A DNA stretch of 64,000 nt from Chamaecrista fasciculata. Taxonomy: Eukaryota > Streptophyta > Magnoliopsida > Fabales > Fabaceae. Each line of letters starts with the position of its first letter. Positions within the stretch are counted from its first letter, which is position 1. The stretch lies in contig QANZ01055900.1 in the NCBI GenBank assembly GCA_003254925.1, forward strand, positions 109,608-173,607. The letters run 5' to 3'. The translations under genes and the position numbers were made by a program. This document shows, in pieces, positions 1-10,590 of the stretch. The notes below the pieces were generated by a model that saw only the letters and a list, made by a program, of their open reading frames with translations, was not told the DNA's origin and did not search any database.

Positions 1-366
1 TAGTCTCTCTGGATGAGGGAGATGATATTTTCTTATGAAGTGTTAAGGAGGGTATCCTCATGGTATGTCCGCGTTACCATGAAAGAGGATGAGGAGTTAG
101 CGGTTCCACAATTGCACATGAGGCATTGGTTGGCATTGATGCAAGATGTGTGGTGGAGTTATGTCGATGGCTGAGGAACTTCCATGGAGAGCCAATATGG
201 AGGTAGCACCATAAAGTTCAGCAAGGATCTTTCGACATGTGCCGAGGTGAAATTCTTAGAATTGAGTAATTCTGAGTGAGTACACTTTTATGGTGGAGTG
301 TGATAGCTTTCAAAGCTATGATTGTCGAGTGTTGACAATGTGGTACTTTTAATCAAGGTGGAGTTT
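1..366 (+). mobile_element. 3' internal end of an LTR retrotransposon
   Basis: Non-coding sequence leading into the LTR at 367. A purine-rich stretch, AAGGTGGAG at 355-363, lies directly before the LTR start and fits a polypurine tract, so this is the internal region next to a 3' LTR. No gag or pol coding is visible; the element must continue left of the window. The superfamily is inferred (Copia-like) from the short LTR and its termini. Confidence 0.6.
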
Positions 367-802
367 TGTTGGGATTGCTTAAAAGTCCCACATCGCTTGG
401 AGTAAAGCATGTGGGAGGGTCTCAACAATATAAATAGGGGCCTTGGGTTTGTTTTTTAAGTACACCAAGTCAATACACTTTAAGCATTGTATTAGACTTA
501 TAAATTCTTCCCTCTCTTGTATTTAATTTGAGAGTTGTCCTCTTGTTGTTAGAGTGTGGGAGGTGTAGTCAAATAGTTGCTTTGAGAGAGTGTGGGTGTA
601 CTTGGTGTGAGGGTTGAGAGAAGATGTGTGATGTAATAATTTTCACATAGTATTTTCTCTAGTTGTCTTTTGGCAACGGTCGTGGGTTTTTTTCCCGGTT
701 TGGGTTTCCCACGTTAATTTCTCTTGTGTTGAGATCGTAGTATTATTCCATCTTGTTTCTCTATTTTAATTCTCTGCTGGGGTATTGTTTTTATGCCCAA
801 CA
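367..802 (+). mobile_element. LTR (3' LTR), 436 bp, probably Copia
   Basis: Begins TGTTGGG and ends CCCAACA, a perfect 7-bp terminal inverted repeat of the TG...CA type. An internal TATA-like AATATAAATAGGG lies near 428-440, as in a U3 promoter. The polypurine tract just upstream makes it a 3' LTR rather than a solo LTR. The partner 5' LTR and the target duplication lie outside the window. Confidence 0.75.
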
Positions 803-1043
803 GTGCAAGTGATGAGATGTTACGTTGGCAACGAAGAGGTGCTGCACAAGCAAGAAGAGATGTCATGCAGGTGAAGAGATGCCGTGCTGACGATGCTGTG
901 CAAGCGACGAGGAGATGCCACACAGATTATTTGAGGGAGGACTACAGTGTTTTCAGAGATGGAAATCAGAAAGCTGAGTATGTAGAGAGGTCAGTTTTTC
1001 TGATAGAGTTTGATTATATGAGACTTTGAATAAAGGGAGGATT
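803..1043 (+). mobile_element. internal remnant of a second LTR retrotransposon
   Basis: A short block between the two LTRs, ending in the purine-rich run AAAGGGAGGA at 1032-1041, which fits a polypurine tract for the LTR that follows. The 78-codon ORF in it shows no recognisable domain. Its left edge is cut by the LTR at 367-802, so the first element probably inserted into this one. Confidence 0.5.
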
Positions 1044-1414
1044 TGTTGGGGTTCTTTTGTTTTTTCAAAGTCCCACATTGGTCAAGTTAGAAAAGTTGAG
1101 TGGGTGAGGAAGCTATAAATAGAGAGGGCTTTTCACCTTAAGAGGCACCACAACTTACAAAGAAATCCTAATGGGTGTATTGGGGTTTGGGTAGTTGTGA
1201 GTCATTTTTGAGAGAGGGTTTGCAATTTTCTCCAGTCAAAAATTGTATTGAGGAGGGTTTGTAATTTTTCCGTGCAAAAATTACAAATAGTGAATTTTGT
1301 CCCAGAGGGGGCCGTGGAGTAGGTCTTGAGGCACCGAACCACGTTAAAGATTTGTGTTCTTTTCTCCATTTCCTCTTCCTTTATTTCTTGTGTGGGTTGT
1401 GCTTCCGCCCAACA
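1044..1414 (+). mobile_element. LTR of a second family, 371 bp
   Basis: Begins TGTTGGGG and ends GCCCAACA. A TATA-like GCTATAAATAGAG lies at about 1111-1123. Its body differs from the LTR at 367-802, although both start with a similar ...AAAGTCCCACAT block and share the 7-bp termini, so they are related but distinct families. Confidence 0.7.
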
Positions 1415-4400
1415 CCTATGTAGCTATTCCTCAACTCACTAGTTGAAAAAGAGCTTCCACGACTGATTTTCATCAATTACAAAAAAATAACCAAGATATA
1501 ATTTGAACTAATGTTGTCACTTTCCTTTCACAGAAATAGAGGATGTTTATGCATCTTGGCTCTCACTTTAAATAATGGAAGATGGCAATAATTGAAGATG
1601 TGGAGAAACATTCATAGGTGAAACAAGCTTCATTTTTTCTTCTGGTGCCTCAAATGTTTTATTTTAAATGCCCGTCATCAATATCATCAACATCACTCTC
1701 TAGTTTTACAAAGACAAGGATATAGCCAATGGTGACAGAATCCTAGTTCAGCTCATCCTTACATTTATCTACTGCTGTCACACATTATAAAGATCATCTC
1801 TTCACAGATGTCTTTCTTAATAGATAGCACTTTCAGTGGAAATATATTAAGGCTTCTGTTAGATTTTTTTCCTTATAGTTTCATATCTTATGGTGAATAC
1901 TGTTAGTTTATTGTTTTTCTCTAGCTGTGGTATAAAAAAAACAAAGATATAAGATTAATTTGAGTATTCAATCAATAATTTATATAAAAATATAATGGAC
2001 CGAAAATCGTTAAATAAATTTAAAAGTAATGAGAAGGTAAAATGAAATACATATTAGTATATATAGATGAATAATAGTTAAACAAAGAAGAAAAAACTAA
2101 TACATAAAATTTTCATATTGGCAAACAATTAAAAATCCATTTGGATTATGATGCTGAAATTCAGCACAAGAAGTTGAACAATGATGAATTAGTTCACTGA
2201 AAAAGCACACTTTAGATTACTCCAATTGATCTAAATCTAGCAACAAACACTCAAATTCCTACGATACCATAGATTTTTCAAATATGTATTGATTTATATG
2301 AACTCTCCATATATACTTAACAAAATTGGAGATTATAATAAAATTATTAACAAAACAATTTTCACAAAAAAAATATTATTAAATTGATGTAATTTTATCT
2401 TTAACCTTTAAATAAATATTTCTTCCTCTGTATGAAATTGCTCCATACAATTCCTTCGTACAATATATGTCCTCATTATGCCTATAATTTCGAGATTTAA
2501 CTTCTATATATATGGAATTATCTCCCATGTATAAAGTACTCTCATTGAGTTAAAAAAAAAAAGGATAGAGAAAATAGTAACAAAGATATTAGAGAGTAAC
2601 CTAGAGTTAATATAGTTGAGACTTGAGAGTGGTGATTAAAAAGTTGGACTGGCCCAGCCGAGTTAACCTGGAATCCAATGACCCAAACATTAGGTTAATC
2701 TGGTTGAAGCAATAAACCATTTGTAATCGAACTAAAGACAATCCAATTTGACTAGTTGGATTTTTATAAAACCCGTCACCTATGACTCCAAATTGATCCA
2801 ATCTCAGTCTTTATTTTTTTTAAGACATATCATTTTGAACTCACATAATTATGACTTATTTATTTACATTATTTATGACTTATTCAGTTATTTGTCATCT
2901 TGAAAATTTGAAGTTGTTACTTTTAAAAACTTTTGACTTGTTTTTTTTTCTTATTAAATACTTGAAATTGAAAACTTAGAGATTAAAGAATGTGTTGAAG
3001 TTGTTATTTAAGTTCTTTAAATCTTAAAGTTTTTATATATAAGTATTTTAAATTAAGAAATTAACAGTGGTGTTTGATATTTTGATTATATATATACGAT
3101 TATTTTCTAATTTGATTAGGTCAATAATTGACCCCATTTTTTAAACAGTAATCCAATGATCCAAACTCTCGACCGGGTCAATGTCCCGTCGGGTCACTAC
3201 AACATTGATTGAGAGAGGAATTTATAAATTTAAGGGTTATCATATGTAAAATTTATATATTTTTTACTTAGGATTTTTTTTTTGAAATTTGAACTATAAT
3301 TTTAAAAATATCAAGATTTAATTATCTCTTTTAGAATTAGAATAATAGATGCTCGTGAGTCTATTTAGTGCCCAAGTCAATACCACAACATGAACAATTA
3401 TCAAAAGATGATCAATCCAAGAATTATAATATACATTTTTTTAATGAAGGAGAAAATTCATTAAAACAAAAAGCAACGAAATACAAACTAAACAACATAA
3501 ACGAATTTGGCTACTTATATTGATAGAATCAAGTCACAACAAAAATTGTTAGGATTAGGATAAAGATGATAATGTAATTAATTTAGCCAATATGACAAAT
3601 GAGCATATAAAAATTAAAAAATATATAATTAATTACCATGATGACGAACGAGCCATAATTTATTATATCAAATGTTGACACATGTATTAACGGGTTTGAT
3701 TTAAATGAGTTAATCTCTAAATTTATATTCAATTTTTTGTTGAGAAAAATACTCATATTTAATTAATACCTAATAATATTTCAAAAAAGACTACTTCTAA
3801 TGAAAATTTTTAAAAAAAATATTAATACGTGTCTCAATAGATCGTTGTTTTTTTCCTCTTGAAGCATGTCTCTATTAGAAACAAGCTTCAAGATTTTTTT
3901 TATTATTTATTGTTATTATAGGAAGATCAAACTCTATAAAAGGGAGACCTTACAGAGTACAGACAACTCCTCCCAACAACCCCACCTTAGTGTAGATACA
4001 AAATTAATTATAAATACATAGTTAAAAAAGTATTTAAATTAAATTTACCTCCTGTACATATATATTTTCTAATTTAAAAAGTTTTTTTCTTAATTTAGAA
4101 TATTATACTCACTTTTGTTAATTTATATTAATTATATTTTAGTATTTTAAAATATTTGAGGGAGGGGTGCACGGATCAGTACCATGAATATGGATGGAAA
4201 AAAAAAATAAAAAGGTAACATTAAAGTTTGTCTCATTTGATTAATTCGTATTGGATGTTTACAATGTCATTTTGATATTTATTTTCTTCTAGCTAGTCTC
4301 TATTGTCAAAAAAGAAGCCCCAAAAGCAAAAGGATGACTTTTATAAAAAAAAAAAAAAACATAATTACATTCTCCAGTCAAAGATGCCGTCTAAATTATG

Positions 4401-4986
4401 AGTTTTTGTCCCCGTGATATTACCATAATAAGATAATAATATAATATAATACCATTATTTAGTTTCCCAGATATTTTATTGCAAAATGCAAATTCAAACA
4501 AATTCCGGCGAGAACCCATAAAGAAAATGCAGAACTGTTCAAGGATCACTTTGATTTACCAAAAACAATAATTACAAAATTAAAATTCTATTAAGATGAA
4601 GAGAAGGTACAAAATTAAATTATTAACATGTGTTAATTAATCAACTAACAAATATTTAGTGCAATAGTAAACGAGCTGCACCTTAAGTTCAAGAACTTCG
4701 AACTTAAAGTTAACATTATTAAAAAAGAGTTTGAATCCCTTGCAGTGAGTTTCCACCGTAAGATCTTGTAGTGTGAGAGAAGAGGGAGAGAACTTAAGTG
4801 AAACGCAGTGTTTCACTTTTACATTTTCATTATTTTCTCTCTTTCTTCTCTCACACTGCATGACCACCCACTGCAAGGGATCCATCCTCATTAGGAAATC
4901 TCGAGTTATTTGGCTTTAGTTCGAACGAAAATAATTTTAGTTTAAACTATTATACAAATAGATAAGAGAAATCATAATCGATTGAA
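1415..4986. other. AT-rich intergenic region
   Basis: No convincing gene. Two blocks at about 2640-2800 and 3115-3215 are diverged copies of one dispersed repeat (shared ATCCAATGA.CCAAAC and a GGGTCACTACAACATTG end at 3194). Homopolymer and AT runs are frequent. Short ORFs in it lack domains or conserved-looking composition. Confidence 0.5.
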
Positions 4987-5163
4987 CTACAAGCGGGAAG
5001 GTTGAGAATTAACAGGAAAGTATGAAACAACAATAGGAGCTGAAGACTTGTGAATTTCTTGGGGTTTGTTTGATAAAGAACCTGCTTCCACTGCATACCT
5101 TCTTTCTTCTTCCTTTTCATTTCCCTTTTTGGATGATGAAGAAGAAGATGATGACTTCCCCAT
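4987..5163 (-). CDS. small Gly/Ser-rich protein, 58 aa, possibly N-myristoylated
   Basis: I do not recognise the family. The start was chosen at the second in-frame ATG (5163), which has G at +4 and gives MGKSSSSSSSSKKG..., matching the M-G-x-x-x-S N-myristoylation pattern; an ATG five codons upstream (5178) would give MLCCF before it. After a run of eight serines come KKGNEKEEERR (charged), a middle AVEAGSLSNKPQE and a C-terminal tail VVSYFPVNSQPSRL. No membrane segment or signal peptide is present. The gene has a very good TATA box 132 bp upstream on the same strand, a short leader and codon use unlike the AT-rich surroundings, which argues for a real gene rather than chance. Membrane attachment is an inference from the N-terminus only. 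Confidence 0.55.
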   Translation of the reverse strand: MGKSSSSSSSSKKGNEKEEERRYAVEAGSLSNKPQEIHKSSAPIVVSYFPVNSQPSRL

Positions 5164-5294
5164 GAAACAACACAACATTATGATAGATCTCTTGATTTTT
5201 TTGATAAGAATAGATCTCTTGATTTCACTTCACTATGTGTGTGTATATATATGTCTCTGTTGTTTGTTTGTGTGTGGGTTTTAATTGTGAGGGA

Positions 5295-5303
5295 CTATTT
5301 ATA
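5295..5303 (-). promoter_or_regulatory. TATA box for the 58-aa gene
   Basis: Reads TATAAATAG on the minus strand inside a longer (TA) run, the plant core-promoter consensus. It predicts a transcription start near 5265-5272 and a leader of roughly 100 nt before the ATG at 5163. Confidence 0.6.
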
Positions 5304-6161
5304 TATATATATGAATCTCTTGTAAATGTGTAAGAATTAAGAAGGAGAAGAGGGTATATTTGATATTTTACGTTTCATTTTGAAGCTTCCTTAGCACTTC
5401 ACTTTCAGGTTTGCGTTCTCTACAAGGTGTTTGCTTTGGCCCCAAGGAAAACAAAATTTCTAAGTTCTTGACTTTGACCCATCAATATAAACTAATTTTA
5501 AAATAAGTCTTCCTAATTGATGGATTAGGACATGCACTTAACCGTTAAGATTCCATTTTGGTATTTTTATACATGGCTTTGCACTAAAATTTTTTGGACA
5601 ATTATAGGAAAAACTCGAACTCTTTAGCTATCGAGTGTTTTAGCTGTTAGATTAAGAAAAATATTTAAAAGAACACGGCATGACCATACACTTTCACTTA
5701 TCTTTTGATTAAGGGCTAACAATTCGTATATATTTTGTTTTAAGTTATATATATATATATATGAAGAGTCTAAAGTTATTTATTTTTTTGGTGAGGAGTC
5801 TAAAGTTATTAGTTGTTTTTTACGAGTTATTTCTCTATTTAGTTGAGACTATTAACAAACAAGCTCAAATTGGATTTCGAAAGTGAGCTACTCTTTTTTA
5901 TGGTTAAATTAGTGAAGTGGTCATATATTTCTCGTTTCAAATATAAATGCAATCATTTCAAAACTATGTATTAACTATTGAATAGTTCTTTCTTTATCTA
6001 GTTGATGAGACCGTCAACGAATGAGCTCAAATTACATTTCCAAAGTAGATTTGAGACTAAAAGTGAGAAATCTTGAAAATATAACCTGAAATTTACTCTC
6101 AAGATGTGATTTGACCTTATTTGTCAAAGATCTCAAGTGGGCAAAGAAAGTACTTTATGAG
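5304..6161. repeat. intergenic region with a dispersed long repeat
   Basis: From about 5560 the sequence belongs to a repeat family seen again at 24380-24960, 25260-25520 and 57880-58280. Recognisable pieces are a block like TTCTCGTTTCAAAT and one like CCGTCAACGAATGAGCTCAA. The copy continues after the MITE at 6446-6610, so the MITE inserted into it. No gene seen. Confidence 0.45.
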
Positions 6162-6437
6162 TAGGGGTGTCAAACGGGCCCGGCCCGCCCAAGCCCGCCC
6201 AGGCCCGCAATGGGCCCGCCTCTTGGCGGGCTGGGGCGGGCCGGCCCGTTTAAAAACGGGCCACGAATATGATGTTCGCGGGCCACCCGTCAAAGCCCGC
6301 GGGCAAAACGGGCCGGTCCGCAGGCTTTTTTTTTAATTAAATTTTTTTTNCGGGCTTATATTTTAAAGCCCAAGACCGCCCATTTAGCGGGCGGGCCGGG
6401 CTGGGCCCGCGGGCTTGGGCCCATTTTGACACCCCTA
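6162..6437. mobile_element. hAT-type MITE, 276 bp, with 8-bp target duplication
   Basis: Starts TAGGGGTGTCAAA and ends TTTTGACACCCCTA (inverted termini). It is flanked on both sides by the perfect 8-bp direct repeat TTTATGAG (6154-6161 and 6438-6445), the hAT signature. The interior is very GC-rich (CGGGCCCG-type blocks) and self-complementary. One undetermined base (n) lies at 6350. It encodes no transposase. Confidence 0.88.
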
Positions 6438-6445
6438 TTTATGAG

Positions 6446-7040
6446 AGTTAACATATAGTTTCGACTTCGTCATATTTAAATTTGGAACGAGGAAGATATA
6501 ACCAACTTTGTTTATTTGACCGAAAAATGAGTGTTCCACTTTCAAAATTTGACTTGAACTCGTTTGTCGATGGTCCTAACGGGATTAAATGCCATTCGTA
6601 GCTTTGAATTAGTCGAATTCTTAATTGAAATGAGAGAGATATGATATGACCACATTCAATAATTTAATACCAATTTCAGAAATTATGAAAACACGCGAGA
6701 ATAATAGTCTAAACCTATGAAGCATGGACATTGTCACGGACACGGGATACGACACGACATATATTTATATATAAAAATAATTCAAAATTCAAAATTTTTT
6801 ATGAAAGTTTTAAAAATTCAAAATTGTTTGTGATATTAAAATCACAAAAAATGATTTTATATTATGAAATTTATGAATATGTGTTGTGTGAGTGTCGTAC
6901 GAGTGTCGAACACGAACACGTGTCTGACACGGCGACACACCTTCAAAATAAAGTGTCCATAGATCTAAACCATTATTTTGGACAACTTTGAGATTTGACC
7001 TAAATGATTTCATAAACCTAGATACTGATACATACACCTA
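6446..7040. repeat. remainder of interrupted repeat, then a GTGTC-rich repeat
   Basis: 6446-6610 continues the dispersed repeat split by the MITE. 6720-6965 is another repeat whose ends contain blocks like GGACA..GTCACGGACACG and GAACACGAACACGTGTC, partly complementary, as in small non-autonomous elements. The ORFs across it look like read-through of the repeat. Confidence 0.4.
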
Positions 7041-7164
7041 GATAAACCTAAAAAATGCCTGTTTCTCAGGCGGCTTGATGGCTTGAGAGACTTTCTCAGC
7101 CACAATGCCCCCGGTTCGATTCTGGCATATGAGAGAGACAGAGAATCAGAGATAAACCTAAAAA
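7041..7164. mobile_element. short tRNA-derived SINE-like insertion with 14-bp target duplication
   Basis: A 96-bp insert (7055-7150) sits between two exact copies of GATAAACCTAAAAA (7041-7054 and 7151-7164). The insert has a box-B-like GGTTCGATTCT at 7113-7123 and an A-box-like GGCTTGATGGCTTGAG about 35 bp upstream, as in RNA polymerase III promoters of tRNA-derived SINEs. It is short for a SINE and has no A- or T-rich tail inside the insert, so it may be a 3'-truncated or minimal copy. Confidence 0.6.
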
Positions 7165-7176
7165 TAAATGGATATG

Positions 7177-8429
7177 TAGACCTGCTCATGGGCCCAAGTA
7201 GTCCATGGACGGGTCCAAGCCTATAAAATAATATCCATTAAGTAATAAAAGAGATTTGAGTTTAAAATGAGCCTATCCACTAGATACCTAAATTAAACCT
7301 AAATTAATCAAGTAGCCCAATCAAGTACTCAAATACTACTTGACATTACAACATAGCACCACATATGTTGAGTTGCAAAAATTGACTTCCAATAACAAAT
7401 TTTACAAAAAATTACATATTGACCCTCAATATTTTCAAAAAATTACAAATAGGTTCTAGATACATATTATCTAAGAACTAAAATGAAAACTATAAAAAAA
7501 ATTTGGGGTTAAAACATAATTTTTGAAAAATATAAGAAATAAGATAAAATTACAAAACAATTCCAATTTTTTTTATAGTTTTCATTTTAGTCCCTGGATA
7601 ATATATATCCAGAGAACTATTTATAATTTCATGAAAATATTAAGGGTCAAATTACATCTCTTTTAGACGTACTAGCTAGCAGTGATAGGAGTGAGCACAT
7701 AATGACATAAGTATCATTTTATCTGAATTGTATTATTTCCTGCATATTGGAAAAATGGTTCATACATTCCTATAAAAAACTAATGAAAAAATTTACAGAG
7801 AGAGACTTCTTTAAAACACTCTTGATACCAAAGTAGTCAACTGATACATATGTTTCGTAATGACAATGTCTATCCACGAAATCGTCACATGAAATTAAAT
7901 CAGTCAATTATTTTATTTTCGAATGCCTTAAAATATGAGATCCAGAACCATTGTATAATTTTTCTTTTCCCCAGTATGTATTGTATATATATATATATCC
8001 TTATTTATTATTTATTATTTATTATTTAATAAGTTTCTTATTTACTAAAAATCTGATAGATTAATAACTTATCAATAGTAATATATAATTTTAAATTTAT
8101 TATATTCAAATTTAAAATTAATATAATTAATTTCACCTTTTTTATATTATAATATCATAATTTGAGAATCAAAACAGAACAAAAAGTAACTTGAGGACCA
8201 AAATGAAACTAACCTCATAATTTGAAGACCATAATAACTATTTAAGTTTAAAATTATTTTAAAAAAACATTTGGGCTACCCAAACTCAAGCCCATATACT
8301 TGAGTATATACTTGGCCCATTGTAATGAGTATAATTTTTCTTGGGCTTGGACTTAGGTCCAAACTCATTTACATAAAAGCCCATAGGTTTGAGCTTGGGT
8401 AGCCCAAACCTAGCCCATGAGTATGTCTA
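7177..8429. mobile_element. non-autonomous TIR element, about 1.25 kb
   Basis: Begins TAGACCTGCTCATGGGC and ends GCCCATGAGTATGTCTA, imperfect inverted termini. Both subterminal regions are rich in GGCCC/GGGCC motifs (the AAGCCCA-type blocks at 8287-8420). Flanks ATGGATATG and ACTGGATCA could be a decayed 8-bp target duplication. A second, smaller foldback (about 7395-7660, arms around CATTTTAGT and ACTAAAATG) is nested inside. No transposase coding seen. Confidence 0.5.
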
Positions 8430-8510
8430 ACTGGATCAGTATAACAAAAAAAGAAAGAGACTAATGGATTAGGAATATTCAAGCTCAGCGTATTTCTGAA
8501 AAAAAAAAAG

Positions 8511-8897
8511 AGTAAAAGTAATAATTTCGTCCCTAATTTTTACACTTGTTATCAATTTTATCCCCAATCTTTTTTTATTATCAATTTCGTCCCAGTGTTT
8601 TACATTTTGGTCAGTTTTATACTTTAATTAATTTTTTTCAATAAATTAACGATCGATTGCATCCTGTTTTTCAATCTGAATTAAGATTTACTCTTATTTT
8701 CTATTAATTTTACATTACATATCATTAGTCACATAGATTATGTTGTTAATATTTGGCTAAAATAAAAACAAAGGAGTTGGCAAAAGAAAAAGATAAAAAT
8801 TGACTAAAATATAAAATATTGGGAACGAAATTAACTAAAAAAAATTGAGAATGAAATTGACAAAAATTAGAGACAAAATTAATGTTTTTAGTTTTTA
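8511..8897. repeat. foldback MITE-like repeat
   Basis: Left arm 8511-8630 (ATTTCGTCCCTAATTTTTAC...) is complementary to right arm 8798-8897 (...AAATTAGAGACAAAATTAAT). This is the widespread palindromic 'GTCCC / GGGAC' type of plant repeat. It lies just upstream of the Clot gene. Confidence 0.5.
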
Positions 8898-9039
8898 CCT
8901 AAAAAAAATAAATAAATAAAGAAACAAACTAAGCATATTGCTATTAGCATAATAGCATATAGCGAAAAGGGTCATCACTTGAGAAAGTCAATACTCAGTA
9001 CCCTATTATTTGTTTGTTGCTTACACAGAATCGGAAAAA

Positions 9040-10590
9040 ATGCCGATGAAGCTATCAGATGCGACGGTTTCGAGCTTCGATGGAGTATTCGAGAAGTTCC
9101 GATCAGAGGCACCGAAGCACAAGGCCAATCTCATCGTCTTCTTGGCCGACAAAGACCCTAATACCTCTCTCAGCTGGTGCCCTGGTTAGTATTACTATTT
9201 TCCCCCTTTCTTCGTTTTCTGAATTCTCTGCTTTTGTGGATCTCGTTGTTGATTATGTGCCTGATTGGAGAAACAATAGTATTGGAATAATCAATGATTT
9301 TTTGGGTAACATAATTTGTTGTACCCAGAGACTTGAAAATGGAGGATGGGTTTATATATGATGATTCTAGAACTTCTATATTCCTTGAGAGGTTGAGCTT
9401 TTCTATCATTAGTTATTACTAAACGTATGTAATGTTGAGGAGTTCAATTTCTTCAGAGATGGAAGCTTTTCCAAAATTAAGTCATACTACTTTGAACAAC
9501 ACCAGCCAAATGCTAATAGAAAAAGGGAATTTCGTATTCTCAGAATTGGTGCTTGCTTGTTTGTCTATTAATGTTGAGGGGGATGTGGCAGAAGTGATTG
9601 TTGTAGTGCCCCTTTTCTAGATCTTGGTGTATGCTGATTTGATGCATTGTCTTGGGTTTTATATGGTAGTGATTGGTTTAAAAGTTTGGATGATATAATG
9701 ATATTAGGGAGAACTAATAATTAATTGAGTGAGATGGAATTGAGAGGAGTGAAAAAAGGGTTTTCACTATATTGAGAGTTTTTTTTTTTAAAAGATCATA
9801 ACACATTTTCCATTGTTCAAATTAAGTCATAAAAGTGAAGTAGGGGTCTGAAGGAAAAGTCTCCAACATCAGCCACACAAAAGAAAAAAGTAAACATATT
9901 GATTGATCCCTAAAAGATATAGAATTAACAACACAATTCCTGAAAGTCTAGTTTAGACTATTTAATCTATGAAAGTTACAGAACCAACAACATTTTAATC
10001 TTTTTGTCCTTACAAGTTAGACCCTATAAAATAGAGACTAAACTGTATTGTTTCCATGATTTTCAAGAACTAAAGTGTGTAAACTAAACTTTCAGGATTG
10101 AGTTTAAGGGACTAAATTATATGATTACTCCAAAGAAAAGGAAAGTGAGTAATATTTACCTGGTAAAGAGTGAAATAGTAATTCCAAATCAAAAGGAGCC
10201 AGCCATGACAAATTCCCCAACAATTGGAGTGTGAGATAGGGAGGAGCTGTGAAAATTCATCCTAAATTAGTACAAATTCATGTAGCAAAATCAAGAAATG
10301 ACAAGTTTCTTTCTCTCTTTGTCCCCTTATATGTGTTCCTAGATTGTGTGAGAGCTGAGCCAGTGATCTACAAAAAGCTGGAAGCTGCATCAGATGACAT
10401 TGCACTATTGAGGGCTTATGTTGGAGACAGGCCAACATGGAGGAACCCCCAGCATCCATGGAGAGTGGATTCAAGGTTCAAGCTCACTGGGGTGCCGACA
10501 TTGATCCGTTGGGAGAATGACGAGATCAAAGGTCGCCTTGAGGACAATGAAGCCCACCTTGAAAAGAAGATTGAAGCTCTTGTTGCCTGA
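9040..10590 (+). CDS. thioredoxin-like protein Clot (TXNDC17 family), 130 aa
   Basis: Two coding exons, 9040-9184 and 10343-10590, joined through a split Asp codon (donor G|GTTAGT, acceptor CTAG|AT) across a 1,158-bp intron. The spliced product is 130 residues. The redox motif WCPDC occupies residues 46-50 and is itself split by the intron; it is followed by VRAEPVIY, GDRPTWRNPQHPWR, the cis-Pro-type GVPTL and IKGRLED, all characteristic of the cytosolic Clot/TXNDC17 thioredoxin-like family (Arabidopsis At5g42850 is the closest I know). Length equals the family norm. There is no transit peptide. Start: first ATG, with a second ATG at codon 3. Family members are thought to reduce disulfides; the substrate in plants is not evident here. 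Confidence 0.95.

Noticed and set aside
238..275. A phrase like the 18S rRNA signature GAGGTGAAATTCTTAGAATT
   Set aside because: The match covers only about 20 bases and the surrounding sequence is the interior of a retrotransposon; no other rRNA blocks are nearby.
6350..6350. Undetermined base, and another at 53207
   Set aside because: Treated as assembly or sequencing ambiguity, not biology; both lie in repeats.
9059..9361. 100-codon plus-strand ORF overlapping the start of the Clot gene
   Set aside because: It reads Clot exon 1 in another frame and then runs into the intron; the two-exon Clot model explains the region.
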